Shown piece by piece: positions 52,801 through 61,743 of a stretch of DNA of 64,000 nucleotides. The stretch's first letter is position 1. Each line of letters begins with the position of its first letter. The notes under the pieces are model-generated. The model was not told the origin of the DNA, did no database searches, and saw only the letters and a program-made list of their open reading frames with translations. The position numbers were made by a program, and so were the translations under genes. The stretch is from Chitinasiproducens palmae. GTDB taxonomy: Bacteria; Pseudomonadota; Gammaproteobacteria; Burkholderiales; Burkholderiaceae. Location: the NCBI RefSeq assembly GCF_900095735.1, contig NZ_FNLO01000007.1, positions 62,001-126,000 on the forward strand. Reading direction: 5' to 3'.

Positions 52801-53797
52801 GGACGAAGGCGGGCGCGCCGGCGACCGTGCGAGCGACGGTGCAGGCGACACGCGCGACGGCGAGCGCCAGCGTCGCGTCGCGCGTGCGTTGGCCGAGGCC
52901 AGCCCCGAACTGCCTGGGGGGGCGACCGGCGCGGTGGTGCGGGAACGCGAATTCGGCGCCTTGTCCTCGCTGGCGTCGCGGGTCGCATCCGCCACCCGCG
53001 ACGGCCAGGCGCAACTGCGCTTCATCCTTTCTGTCACGCCACGCTGGCCGGCCGGCCTCGATGCAGCGCTGTGGCCGTCGCGCACGCTGCCCGCCGACGC
53101 GTTGGCGCCTTTGACACTGACCGGCGCGCTGGATGGCGTAACGCGGTCAGGTCGCATTGCCTGGCGCTTCAGCCGGCCGCACCCGCGCGTCCTGCTGGCG
53201 GTATGGCTGGAGCATCTGGTGCTGAACGCGCTCGACGACGATACCCTGCACGCCGCGCTGCCGGACCTCGCGCCGGCCACGCTTTCCGATGCCCGATTGG
53301 CGCGCGACGAGACCGCGCCCACGCCGCGGGATGGGTTCGCAGCGCAGGAAGTCCACGAAGCGCAGCACGGGCAACAAGTCCGTACGGTGCCGGCGGTTCG
53401 CACGGTGCGTACCGTGCGAGAAACGCGCTGGCTCGGCAATGGCAGTGGCTTCACCTTCGCGCCGGTCGATGATGCGCTCGGCCTGCTCGGCGAGTTGGCG
53501 GCCCTGTACCGTCTGGGGCTGAGCTGGCCGTTGCCGTTCTTCCCGAAGTCCGCCTATGCGCATGCTACGCGTGGTCCGGCCGCCGCGGTGAGCGCGTTCG
53601 ACGGCGGTGGCCTTGCCGAGGGCGAGCGCGACGATGCGGCGGTCCGCATGGCCTGCGGCGCGGGCGTCTCGCTCACCTCCACGTTCGAATGGCTGAGCGA
53701 CTGGCTCTACGAGCCGTTGTTGGCGCATTTGCGCGCGGCCGACGGACTCGAAAGCGACGCACAGGGCGGCGCTCTTTCCGGCGAGGCGCTGGCATGA
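49844..53797 (+). CDS. recC: Exodeoxyribonuclease V subunit RecC (gamma)
   Basis: A 1317-residue RecC. It opens with LTLFQSNRFEVLLEALM and VPSAAVARRVELDWATRHG, typical of RecC, and has an inactivated UvrD-like fold and a nuclease-like C-terminal region. It recognises Chi within the RecBCD complex. A highly acidic, repetitive insertion (about residues 280-355, rich in Glu, Asp, Gly, Arg) is unusual; part is encoded by a 6-bp repeat (GACAGA) at 50846-50868 giving Asp-Arg repeats. Other low-complexity inserts occur around residues 885-920. The start at 49844 is chosen over 49751 because family homology begins here. The stop overlaps the recB start. Confidence 0.9.
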   Translation: MLTLFQSNRFEVLLEALMATESAARTGPFAPVEIIVPSAAVARRVELDWATRHGVCANVRCCYLAEWLWQQIGRVMPVPDRSPLAPDALAWQLYALLGDEAASPRAELPADGRLNSYLAHADAGQRFRLARRLARVFDHYQTYRTDWLAAWRSGRSIFERMPWATPNDAQRDDERWQAALWRAVPAADAPASERFLALDPAALSVLADRRVAVLALPTMAPLHVALLNQLSSVVDIGVYALNPCREFWFDVVGDRTALRMALAAGVMPDVGATTAALHGGEAGLHGGEAHYLAGEGSGEEQHDEDDGEDGQGEEDQERKPGSERDEARHDWEDSDRDRDRDSEIDFDDGGGHQVGALGMADAHLELGQPLLAEWGRQSRALLSTLFDLTEGRVDAQAEVFLENPEPTLLASVQNAILSLTPVPVPDSEPEAAAGIEVHVCHSLSRQLEVLHDRLLAWFDADPDLAPHDVLVTFPDLTAAAPLVDAVFGTMPDERRIPYRITGLPPSRVNRVARLFLSWLEMTENPPGLAEMIEWLRVDAFAHAYGIEADDVDAIQRALLAAGARAAFDDAPAGAGPGHSLDDAVMRLVLGYAMPDDGAPQADWLPVASGAAQQWLGGLSEACDDLGRLRASLKTTRSAADWQALLDWALARFFVSEPASSDDLHALVEASGLVFETLRSGAGTSADHTVLSVDVVRQALAATLDESARGGVPGGGVTFAALPSLRLLPYRVVCLLGMDDGALPSLLRAEEFDLIAAFGRRGDRQRRDDERNLFLDLLLASRHRLFVAYTGRSIRDNAVLPPSGLVDELLDYCAQALAGEGADASDVAREREGLITVHPLQPFAEAYLAPDAPVPTYDVDRAEIGRRLRQVIGLSFGPAEPDATARPRHDHHGDRGDHGDRADDGASERGRRHAGALFDAPLPPLRQDAVTMEAFSRFWRYPQATLLRERLGVVFDEAAAMPPPYEPFVADFAACDALAQRVLPALLDEGGRAGDRASDGAGDTRDGERQRRVARALAEASPELPGGATGAVVREREFGALSSLASRVASATRDGQAQLRFILSVTPRWPAGLDAALWPSRTLPADALAPLTLTGALDGVTRSGRIAWRFSRPHPRVLLAVWLEHLVLNALDDDTLHAALPDLAPATLSDARLARDETAPTPRDGFAAQEVHEAQHGQQVRTVPAVRTVRTVRETRWLGNGSGFTFAPVDDALGLLGELAALYRLGLSWPLPFFPKSAYAHATRGPAAAVSAFDGGGLAEGERDDAAVRMACGAGVSLTSTFEWLSDWLYEPLLAHLRAADGLESDAQGGALSGEALA

Positions 53798-56700
53798 TGT
53801 TGCGCGATCTTGACGTGTTCGGCTGCAAGCTGGAAGGCACGACCCTGATCGAGGCGTCGGCGGGGACGGGCAAGACGTGGAACATCTGTGCGCTGTATCT
53901 ACGCTTCCTGCTCGAGGCGCGGTTGACGCCGGAGCAGATCCTGGTCGTCACATTCACCAAGGCAGCGACGGCGGAACTGCGCGAACGCATCCGTTCGCGC
54001 ATCACCGCATTGGTCGCGACCCTGGAGCGCGGCGAGTCGGTCGCCGATGCCGACGATCCGATGATCTCAGGGCTCGCGGGCGCAATCGACGCGCTGTCCC
54101 CGGGCGAGGCGCTGGCGCGTTTGCGCTACGCGCAACGCAGCTTCGATCAATCCGCAATCCATACGATTCATGCGTTCTGCCAACGCGCGCTGACCGAGGC
54201 CCCGTTCGCGGCCGGGGCGCCCCTCGAGTTCGAGGTCGCGGAGAGCGACGCGCCGCTGCGTTTCCGGCTCGCCAGCGCGTTCTGGCGGGAGCGCGTGCAA
54301 GCGGAAGCCGCTCGCGTGCCGAGGTTTGCCGCCTGGCTGGTCGACCGGCAGGCCAGTCCGCTGGACCTGGATCGGCAACTCGGTCAACGCCTGAAAAAGC
54401 CGATGGCGCGTGTCGATTTCTGCGACGATGCGGCGCCCGGCGACGCGGTCGCATGCGGCGACGAGCGACAAACGCTGTTCGAGGCGGCGGCGACGCTATG
54501 GCAGCAGGAAAGCGATGGCATCGCTGCGCTGCTGGACACCATGCGGCCGACGCTGCGCGCAAACGTCTACAAGGAAGCTTCGGTGACCGCCGGCTGCGCG
54601 GGCTGGTCGGCCTATCTCGGCGGCGGCGATTGCTGGCTGGCGGCCCGCGACCGCAAGGCAATGGGCCTGCTCGCCGCGACGAAGCTGCGCGCCAATCTGA
54701 AGAAGGGACACACGCCGGTCGACCATGCGTTCTTCGAACTGGCCGAGCGCCTGCTGACCGCCATCGAGCGTGACGAGGACCGCCATCGCCGCACCTGGCT
54801 GGCGCTGCTGCGCGAATGGCTCGACCGGGCGCCGGCTGATCTGGAACGGCTGAAGCAGCGCACCGGCCGGCTCGTGTTCGACGACCTGCTGGCGCAACTG
54901 CACCGCGCGCTTTGCGCGCATCGTTGGCTCGGGCCGACCCTGGCGCGCCGTTTCCCGGCCGCGTTGATCGACGAATTCCAGGACACCGATCCGCTGCAGT
55001 TCGACATCTTCCGGCGCATCTACGCGGACCAGGCGCGCCGCCTGCCGTTGTTTCTGGTGGGCGATCCCAAGCAGGCGATCTACGCGTTTCGTTCCGCGGA
55101 CCTGCACACCTATCTGGCGGCGCGGGACGCGGCGGAGGCACGTTTCACGCTAGGCGTGAACCAGCGCTCCACCGCCGAGATGATCGCAGCGTGCAACCGT
55201 TTCTTCGGCGCCAACACCCGCGCCTTCTTGCTGCCCGGTCTCGACTATCAGCCGGTTCGAGCGGGACAGCGTGAACGGCCGCCGTTCTCGGGCGGAGAGC
55301 GTGGTCCGGTAGCCGCGCTGCATGTCTGGCGCCTGCCGCTCGCCGCCGACGGCGCGGCGCCTGGCGGGGGCGGCGCGGAGGGAAGCGGTGCGGAGGAAGG
55401 CGGCGCGGACGCCGCCCCGGCCGACAAGGGGCTCAGCGCTCGCGACGCGCAGCGCTGGGCCGCACAAGCGTGTGCGGACGAAATCGTGCGCTTGCTCGAA
55501 CAGGCGCACGTCGACGATGAACCGCTTGCCGGTGCCGATGTCGCGGTATTGGTGCGCACGCATCGGCAAGGCGCATTGATGAAGCGCCTGCTGGCCGAGC
55601 GCGGCGTCGGCGCGGTGGAGCTCGCCCAGGCGTCGGTGTTCGCGAGCGCCGATGCCGAGGAAGTCGAGCGCGTCCTGCGCGCGATCGAATCGCCCGCCGA
55701 TGCCCGGCGGATGAATCTCGCGCTCGCCGGCGACTGGATCGGCCTCGATGCCGCTTCGCTCGCGGCGCTGGCCAGCGCCGCCGGAGCGAGCGATACGGCC
55801 GGTGCGGTCGACGACGGCGGACAGGCGGGCATCGCCGGCGCCGCGCTCGACGACGCGATGCATTGGATCGAGCGTTTCGGGCACTACCGCACGTTGTGGC
55901 TCGAGCGCGGTTTCCCGACCATGTGGCGGCAACTGATGCGCGAACTGCGCGTGCCGCAGCGGCTGGCCGGCCTGCCCGACGGCGAGCGCCGCCTCACCGA
56001 CGTCAATCATCTTGGCGAACTGCTGCACGAGCGCGCCGCGGAGTCGGACGGTATTGCGCCGTTGCTGCGCTGGCTGGCCGACAGCCGGGCCGAGCGGGGC
56101 GGCGAAGACGCGCAGTTGCGCCTGGAATCGGACCGTGATCTGGTCCAGATCGTGACCGTGCATAAATCCAAGGGGCTTGAATACGCGGTGGTGTTCTGTC
56201 CTTTCCTGTACGAGAGTCGTACTGCGCGGCGCGGCAGCGCGCGCCTGCCCGACCCGGTCGCCTACCGGGACGACGGCAGGGTCGTGCTGGCCTACGAACT
56301 CGATGCGGAACGCAGCGAGGCCGCCGCGCAGCAAGCGTTGATCGAGGCGGCCGCCGAGGACGCGCGGCTGATCTACGTCGCGCTGACGCGAGCGGTCTAC
56401 CGCGCCTATCTGGTTAGTGGTGCCGTCGGGGGCAAGCCGGGGTGCCGCAGTGTCCTCAACTGGTTGGTGGCGGGCGAGGGCCAGACTTTCGAGACATGGC
56501 ACGATGCGCCGCTCGCGCCGGAAGCGATTGACGCGTATTGGGCGCGCCTGCGCGACGACGTCGTTTCGGTTGCGCCGATTCCGGTGCCGCGACTGCGGCG
56601 CCTGCGTCGCGCCGCGCCGCCCGGGGCGGTCCTGCAGGCGCGGACGCTACGGCGACGTCCGGCTGCCGCATGGCAGTTGCTCAGTTTCACAGGCTTGCTG

Positions 56701-57909
56701 GCTGGCGCGCGCGACGCCGGCGCGCGGCATGACGGAACGTCTGGCGCGGATGACGCCGGCGTCGCCGATTCGCCGCGGCCAGAGCATGACGATGGCTTCG
56801 TGTCGGAAGGCACTGGTGCGGTCGGCCGTATGGCAGCGAGCGACCGTTTTGCAATCGCCGGCTTCGACCCCGATGCGCCCGAATTCGCGAATGACGCCGA
56901 CAGTTGCGTTTTTCTCGATGATCTCGATGGGCCGGGCGGCGCCGCCTTCGCCGACCTCCGTACGGCCGCCTACGAAACGCGCCCGCCCGAGCGCTTCGAT
57001 AGCGTCGATCCGCGCGAAGCGGCTGCGCGACCGGGCGCGCTCGCCGCTGCCGCTTCAGCCGCGCCAAACGTGGCCGAAGCGGGCAAAGTGTCGGAAGCGG
57101 CCGAAGCCGTTGACAATACCTTATTGGGTCTGCCGCGCGGCACCGCCGCGGGTTCCTGTCTGCATCACCTGCTCGAACACGTCGACTTCGCTAAGCCGGA
57201 GCGCTGGGACCAGGCGGTGGCCGCGAGCATCGCCGCTTTCCCATCGGTAGCCACCGCCTTCGAGGCGACGCGCGGCCGGTCGGGGACGGCCGGCGCGGCA
57301 TCGCTCGCCGATCGCCTGCGTGACGTCGTTGCGGCGCTGGCCGATGTCGAGCTTGCGCCCGGTACGCCGCTGTGCCGGCTGCCGGCGTCCCGCTGCCTGC
57401 GCGAGCTGGCCTTTACCTTCCCGCTGAGCGCCACGCGTCTGCGTAGCGATGGCCTGGCGGCGACCCTCGTCGCAGCGGGGTATGGACTGCCGGAACTGGC
57501 GCCGCGCCGTCTGCACGGTTTCATGAAGGGATTCATCGACCTGGTGTTCGAGGCGGACGGGCGCTTCTACATCGTGGACTGGAAATCCAACGATCTTGGC
57601 GACACGCTGGACGCGTACCTGCCGGTTTCGATGACCGATGCGATGGCACGACACGGCTACTGGCTGCAGGCCGTGCTGTACACGGTGGCGCTGCACCGCC
57701 ACCTGCGCGCGACCGTCGCGGATTACGACTACGACCGCGACATGGGCGGCGTTGCCTACGTGTTCGCGCGAGGCGTATCGCCGTCGTGGCGGCTGCGCGA
57801 AACCGACGCCGGGGTGTTGCGTCACCGTTTCGCACGCGACTTGATCGAGTCGATCGACGTTGACTTCGCCGCGGCACACGACGCGCAGATCGGGAGGGCG
57901 GCCCGATGA
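53794..57909 (+). CDS. recB: Exodeoxyribonuclease V subunit RecB (beta)
   Basis: A 1371-residue UvrD-family helicase/nuclease. Walker A is EASAGTGKTWN (about residues 20-30), followed by FTKAATAELRERI, the motif II region with IDEFQDTDPLQFDIF, VGDPKQAIYAFR, and VTVHKSKGLEYAVVFCP. The C-terminal nuclease carries GFIDLVF then IVDWKSN (the DxK core, about residue 1265). Low-complexity stretches interrupt it around 525-555 and about 975-1108. It overlaps recC (ATGATGT junction at 53794) and recD (ATGA at 57906). This is the 3'-5' motor and the only nuclease of the complex. Confidence 0.93.
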   Translation: MMLRDLDVFGCKLEGTTLIEASAGTGKTWNICALYLRFLLEARLTPEQILVVTFTKAATAELRERIRSRITALVATLERGESVADADDPMISGLAGAIDALSPGEALARLRYAQRSFDQSAIHTIHAFCQRALTEAPFAAGAPLEFEVAESDAPLRFRLASAFWRERVQAEAARVPRFAAWLVDRQASPLDLDRQLGQRLKKPMARVDFCDDAAPGDAVACGDERQTLFEAAATLWQQESDGIAALLDTMRPTLRANVYKEASVTAGCAGWSAYLGGGDCWLAARDRKAMGLLAATKLRANLKKGHTPVDHAFFELAERLLTAIERDEDRHRRTWLALLREWLDRAPADLERLKQRTGRLVFDDLLAQLHRALCAHRWLGPTLARRFPAALIDEFQDTDPLQFDIFRRIYADQARRLPLFLVGDPKQAIYAFRSADLHTYLAARDAAEARFTLGVNQRSTAEMIAACNRFFGANTRAFLLPGLDYQPVRAGQRERPPFSGGERGPVAALHVWRLPLAADGAAPGGGGAEGSGAEEGGADAAPADKGLSARDAQRWAAQACADEIVRLLEQAHVDDEPLAGADVAVLVRTHRQGALMKRLLAERGVGAVELAQASVFASADAEEVERVLRAIESPADARRMNLALAGDWIGLDAASLAALASAAGASDTAGAVDDGGQAGIAGAALDDAMHWIERFGHYRTLWLERGFPTMWRQLMRELRVPQRLAGLPDGERRLTDVNHLGELLHERAAESDGIAPLLRWLADSRAERGGEDAQLRLESDRDLVQIVTVHKSKGLEYAVVFCPFLYESRTARRGSARLPDPVAYRDDGRVVLAYELDAERSEAAAQQALIEAAAEDARLIYVALTRAVYRAYLVSGAVGGKPGCRSVLNWLVAGEGQTFETWHDAPLAPEAIDAYWARLRDDVVSVAPIPVPRLRRLRRAAPPGAVLQARTLRRRPAAAWQLLSFTGLLAGARDAGARHDGTSGADDAGVADSPRPEHDDGFVSEGTGAVGRMAASDRFAIAGFDPDAPEFANDADSCVFLDDLDGPGGAAFADLRTAAYETRPPERFDSVDPREAAARPGALAAAASAAPNVAEAGKVSEAAEAVDNTLLGLPRGTAAGSCLHHLLEHVDFAKPERWDQAVAASIAAFPSVATAFEATRGRSGTAGAASLADRLRDVVAALADVELAPGTPLCRLPASRCLRELAFTFPLSATRLRSDGLAATLVAAGYGLPELAPRRLHGFMKGFIDLVFEADGRFYIVDWKSNDLGDTLDAYLPVSMTDAMARHGYWLQAVLYTVALHRHLRATVADYDYDRDMGGVAYVFARGVSPSWRLRETDAGVLRHRFARDLIESIDVDFAAAHDAQIGRAAR

Positions 57910-60614
57910 CACAGCGGAAAACGCGGGAAGGAGCGCGGGAAGGAACGCAACGGCGCGCGCAACGGCGCGCGGTTGGCGACGACGCGCGCCAGACCGCGTT
58001 CGACTTCGATGGCGCGGCGGGCGCGCCCGGCCCGGCTGACGCTCTGCCGCAGTCCGATGACAAGGCAGCCGTCACACTGCATTCGCCCGACGCACTGTCG
58101 ACCGCGCGACGGGACGGGGTGGCAGCCAGCGAGACAGCGATCAACGCGCGCGAGACGGCGCCGCCGTCCGGACCGCGATCTGCACGGCCTTCTGCAAAGC
58201 CTTCTGAACCGGCGTTCGTTACCGACGATGCGCCTGCGTCGGCGCATTCTGAACCTGCTGCCGCCGTGCGCGCATCGGTGCATGCCTCGTCCTCTGCGCG
58301 GGCAGCGACAGCGACAGCTGCGGCGGCGCCGACAGCCCCTATGCCCGCTGAAGCACCGGAAATCGCTTTTGCCTGGGCGCTGGCGAGCCGCCTGGGGCGT
58401 CTGGCACGTCGCAATGGCGCTGACGATGCGGCAGTCACGGTCGTCGAGCAGATCACCGCGATGCTGGGTCGCAGCGTCGCGCTCGGTCACGTCTGCGCGC
58501 CCTTCGGTGCCCTGTGCGCCCGGCTGCAACTGGCACCGGCGGTAGTTCGCCGCGCCCTGGCCGCGGGCGCGATGCTGGGCTCCGATGCGCCGCTGGTACT
58601 GGATCCGGCGGGTCGGCTCTATCTCGCCAGACACGACGACGCGGAGCGCCGATTGGCGTTGGGTTTGCTCGATCTGCTGCGTGCGCCGCCACACCGGCGG
58701 CTACCGCCGTCCGCCGCCCCATCGAGCACCGATGCGTCCGCCGACACCGATGGCTCGGCAAACCTGCCATCGGACGATGCGCTGGTAACGCCGCCGGTAA
58801 CGCCGCTGGCCGCACGCCTGGCACGCGGCTTCGGCCGCAGCGAACCCACGGATGCGAGCGGCGACGTCGATTGGCAGCAGGTCGCTGCGGCCCTGGCGTT
58901 GCATTCCAGGCTGGCGGTCATCAGCGGCGGTCCAGGCACCGGCAAGACAACGACGGTAGCGGCGATCATTGCCTGTCTGCTCGACGCCGAGCCTGAGCTG
59001 AACATCGCGTTGGCCGCGCCGACCGGCAAGGCGGCGCAGCGCATGCTGGAGGCTCTGGCCGGGCGCGCGCGGGCGATGCCGGCGGAACTTGCCGCGCGCT
59101 TTCCGACGGTTTCATTCACGCTTCACCGTTTGCTTGGCACGCGTGGCGACGGCAGCTTCCGCCATCGTCGCGGCGCGCCACTGCCGTACGATGTGGTCGT
59201 CGTCGACGAAGCATCGATGATCGATCTCAGCATGGCCGCGCGGCTGGTCGATGCGCTGGCGCCGGGCGCGCGATTGATACTGCTCGGCGACAAAGACCAG
59301 TTGAGCGCGGTCGAGGCGGGCGCGGTGTTCGCCGAATTGTGCGCGCAACCGACGTTGAGTGCGCCGTTGCGGGCGCGCTTCGGTACGGCGCTGGGCGTGT
59401 CGCCGGAGCGCTTGCGACAGGGTGGCTCCGCACCGACGGTCGTCCAGCCGGCGCTGCCTGACACTGCGGTATGGCTCGAACGAAACTATCGTTTCGGCGC
59501 GGACTCGCCGATCGGTCGCGTCGCGGTGGCGGTACGCGACGGCAATGCGGATGCCGCGCGAAACGCCTTGTCGGCCGCCTCGGTGGCCGACCTGCGCGAC
59601 GATGACCAGCAAGCGGGCGCGCTGTGGATCGAGCTGGCAGGGGACGGGCCTCTCGACCCGCCGACGATAGCGGCGCTGGTCGAAGGCTATGCCGCGTTTT
59701 TCCGCGCGCTGAACGACTGGCGACGGCTGCACGAGACAGCCGAAGCTGGCCCGCAGCGCGACCAGCTCGCCGCCGTGGGGGACGACGCGGCGCGCTTCGG
59801 CGCTGCGACGCACACCGCCGGCGCATCCGGCGGCATCTCCGGCCAGGGGTTAAGCAACGCGTTCGGCAACGGTTCAAGCAACGGTTCAAGCAACGGGGCC
59901 AGCGGCGAACCGCAGGCGGATCCGAACGCACCGGCGGCGCGCGAAGCGGCGCTGCTCGCGCTGTTCGATACGCTGGCTCGGTACCGCGTTCTCTGCGCAG
60001 TGCGCGAGGGTCCGCGCGGCACGCATGCGTTGAACGCCGCGGTCAGCGCCCGGGTGCGCGGCCTGGCCGAACGTCTTGGCATGCCGACGATGGGCGGCGA
60101 GTGGTTCGCGGGCCGCGCGGTGATGATTGCGCGGAACGACTACCCGTTGCGTTTGTTCAACGGCGATATCGGCATCACGCTCGCCGATGGCCAGGGCGTA
60201 CTGCGCGTGTATTTCCAGGATGCTGCCAGCGCCACTGGCTTTCGCTCACTCTCACCGGCTGCTCTGCCACCCCTGGACAGCGCCTTTGCCATGACGGTGC
60301 ACAAATCGCAGGGCTCGGAGTTCGACGCAGTCGCGCTCGTGCTGCCGTCGCCGGGCGTGCGTGGGACCAGCCGCGAGTTGGTGTACACCGGCATCACGCG
60401 CGCAAAACGCCGCGTCGCGCTCATCGGTGCACGGTCGGTACTGGAGGCGGCGGTGACGACACCAACGCGACGCGACTCCGGGCTGCTGGATCGAATCAGG
60501 CGCTATCGTCCGACCGACCACCGTGGCGGTGACGGTCTCGCCGGCAGCAAGACCGCCGATGACGGCGACGGCGACGGTGGCGATAGCGGGGGCGAGCCGG
60601 CACCGGCGGCGTGA
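57906..60614 (+). CDS. recD: Exodeoxyribonuclease V subunit RecD (alpha)
   Basis: A 902-residue SF1B 5'-3' helicase. Walker A GGPGTGKTTTVA is near residue 340, motif II VVVDEASMIDL near 431, then LLGDKDQLSAVEAG, and late MTVHKSQGSEFDAV and TGITRAKRRVALIG. E. coli RecD is about 608 residues; the excess is an N-terminal Ala/Ser/Arg-rich extension of about 150 residues, a loop around 275-310, and an Asn/Gly/Ser insertion (about 638-675) encoded by a 12-bp repeat. The start ATG overlaps the recB stop. Unlike E. coli, recD directly follows recB here and no ptrA is present. Confidence 0.92.
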   Translation: MTQRKTREGAREGTQRRAQRRAVGDDARQTAFDFDGAAGAPGPADALPQSDDKAAVTLHSPDALSTARRDGVAASETAINARETAPPSGPRSARPSAKPSEPAFVTDDAPASAHSEPAAAVRASVHASSSARAATATAAAAPTAPMPAEAPEIAFAWALASRLGRLARRNGADDAAVTVVEQITAMLGRSVALGHVCAPFGALCARLQLAPAVVRRALAAGAMLGSDAPLVLDPAGRLYLARHDDAERRLALGLLDLLRAPPHRRLPPSAAPSSTDASADTDGSANLPSDDALVTPPVTPLAARLARGFGRSEPTDASGDVDWQQVAAALALHSRLAVISGGPGTGKTTTVAAIIACLLDAEPELNIALAAPTGKAAQRMLEALAGRARAMPAELAARFPTVSFTLHRLLGTRGDGSFRHRRGAPLPYDVVVVDEASMIDLSMAARLVDALAPGARLILLGDKDQLSAVEAGAVFAELCAQPTLSAPLRARFGTALGVSPERLRQGGSAPTVVQPALPDTAVWLERNYRFGADSPIGRVAVAVRDGNADAARNALSAASVADLRDDDQQAGALWIELAGDGPLDPPTIAALVEGYAAFFRALNDWRRLHETAEAGPQRDQLAAVGDDAARFGAATHTAGASGGISGQGLSNAFGNGSSNGSSNGASGEPQADPNAPAAREAALLALFDTLARYRVLCAVREGPRGTHALNAAVSARVRGLAERLGMPTMGGEWFAGRAVMIARNDYPLRLFNGDIGITLADGQGVLRVYFQDAASATGFRSLSPAALPPLDSAFAMTVHKSQGSEFDAVALVLPSPGVRGTSRELVYTGITRAKRRVALIGARSVLEAAVTTPTRRDSGLLDRIRRYRPTDHRGGDGLAGSKTADDGDGDGGDSGGEPAPAA

Positions 60615-60668
60615 GCGTAGCCCGAGACTCGTTTCGAACGCGCCGCTTCGGGCCCACACGGTACGGAC

Positions 60669-61076
60669 TCAGTCGGCGCTGACGCGTGCGCGACCGCGCT
60701 TGATCTCGCCGCGCTGCACTTTTTCATCGGTCCGCCGTCGCCGCGCCGAACGGCTGGGGCGCGTGGGGCGGCGCGGTTCGGGCGCAGACCAAACGCTCTC
60801 GATCAGTCGTTCCACCCGTTCGATGGCGTCCGCCCGATTGCTCTCCTGCGTGCGGTGCGTCTGCGCCTTGATGATCAGGATGCCTTCGCGGTCGATGCGT
60901 CGGTCGGCGAGGGCAAGCAGACGAAACTTCACCGGCTCGGGCAGATGCGACGCGCGGATGTCGAAGCGCAGGTGAATCGCGCTCGATACCTTGTTTACGT
61001 TCTGACCACCGGCGCCTTGCGCACGCACAGCAGTCACGCGGTATTCATCGGGCGCGAGCGAGTAGGGCATCGACAT
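60669..61076 (-). CDS. arfB: Ribosome-rescue peptidyl-tRNA hydrolase ArfB (YaeJ)
   Basis: A 135-residue release-factor-like hydrolase with the catalytic GGQ in [17 protein letters not shown] (about residues 21-37). The basic C-terminal tail ([20 protein letters not shown]) threads into the empty mRNA channel of stalled ribosomes. The domain lacks codon-reading parts, as in all ArfB. Start chosen at ATG 61076 (MSMPYSLAP), matching family N-termini; a frame open to 61235 adds repetitive sequence from the 10-bp repeat. It is convergent with recD (about 54 bp between stops). Confidence 0.92.
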   Translation of the reverse strand: MSMPYSLAPDEYRVTAVRAQGAGGQNVNKVSSAIHLRFDIRASHLPEPVKFRLLALADRRIDREGILIIKAQTHRTQESNRADAIERVERLIESVWSAPEPRRPTRPSRSARRRRTDEKVQRGEIKRGRARVSAD

Positions 61077-61130
61077 GGGAAGACGGGGAAGATGGCGGAC
61101 GGCGGCACGCGGTAACGTAGCGGTCGGGCA

Positions 61131-61180
61131 GCGATGCGCTGCAATGCGCTGCAATGCGCTGCGATGCGCTGCGATGTGGT
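61131..61180. repeat. 10-bp tandem repeat upstream of arfB
   Basis: Five 10-bp units (consensus GCRATGCGCT; last unit degenerate) lie 55-105 bp upstream of the arfB start. On the arfB strand they repeat CATYGCAGCG, so they would be in its promoter or leader. Confidence 0.85.
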
Positions 61181-61224
61181 TAACCGCGGTCCGGCGCATG
61201 GTCTCATGACCTTCAAAATGAAGC

Positions 61225-61245
61225 GAGCCCTCCAATGGAGGGCTC
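61225..61245. terminator. Hairpin terminator downstream of the glycine-zipper lipoprotein gene
   Basis: GAGCCCTCC (61225-61233) and GGAGGGCTC (61237-61245), a perfect 9-bp stem with a 3-nt loop. On the minus strand it is followed by CGCTTCATTTTG, a modest T-rich run, so it probably ends the lipoprotein transcript before arfB. Confidence 0.7.
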
Positions 61246-61363
61246 GATGCGATGCGTGGGGCTGACGGTCGATCTTCATGACACGGTGCGTCGATGCCGA
61301 ATCGATGTGTCCCAGTCTTGCAGCTTATCTTGTACCGCTCGTCGGGCAGCGCTCGCGGGACGG

Positions 61364-61579
61364 TTACTTGCCAACCTGGCTACCGATCAAACCGCCGGCA
61401 GCCGCGCCGCCCACGGTACTCAGTGCGTTGCCACCGATCGCCGCGCCGGCGACGCCGCCGACGCCCGCGCCGATCGCGGCATTGCGCTGTCCGCGCGTCA
61501 TGTTCTCGCAGCCCGTCAGGCCACCCGTGGTCAGCGCTGCAACGGCAAGCACGAGGCCGATCTTCTTGAATTTGTTCAT
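61364..61579 (-). CDS. Glycine-zipper lipoprotein (OsmB-like)
   Basis: A 71-residue envelope lipoprotein. The signal peptide [20 protein letters not shown] ends in the lipobox LTGC (modified Cys24). The mature part is a glycine-zipper hairpin ([17 protein letters not shown], then [15 protein letters not shown]) as in OsmB and SlyB-type proteins, probably inserted in or lining the outer membrane. AACAGGAG precedes the ATG. Single-gene unit between thiC and arfB on the same strand. Often induced by osmotic or envelope stress in relatives (family knowledge; no regulatory site seen here). Confidence 0.88.
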   Translation of the reverse strand: MNKFKKIGLVLAVAALTTGGLTGCENMTRGQRNAAIGAGVGGVAGAAIGGNALSTVGGAAAGGLIGSQVGK

Positions 61580-61743
61580 CGCTTTCTCCTGTTAATCGAA
61601 AACCTGGCGCGGTTCGGCGGCTTGTCGTTCGCCAGTGGCGCCGACGCTCGGTCGACCGGAGTTAAGCAAATGCCGGGCCAGACCCCCAAGTCCATGATTT
61701 GAAATGGGATTGGCCCGACTTGCGTGCGCTGGCGTACGAACCG

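Noticed and set aside
50489-53014. 841-codon minus-strand frame over recC
   Set aside because: Antisense to RecC, which overlaps recB in a proper operon; product has shadow-like composition.
61674-61717. Imperfect inverted repeat downstream of thiC as a terminator
   Set aside because: Only 7 bp of outer stem with a 30-nt interior and no clear T-run; plausible but too weak to list as a separate feature.
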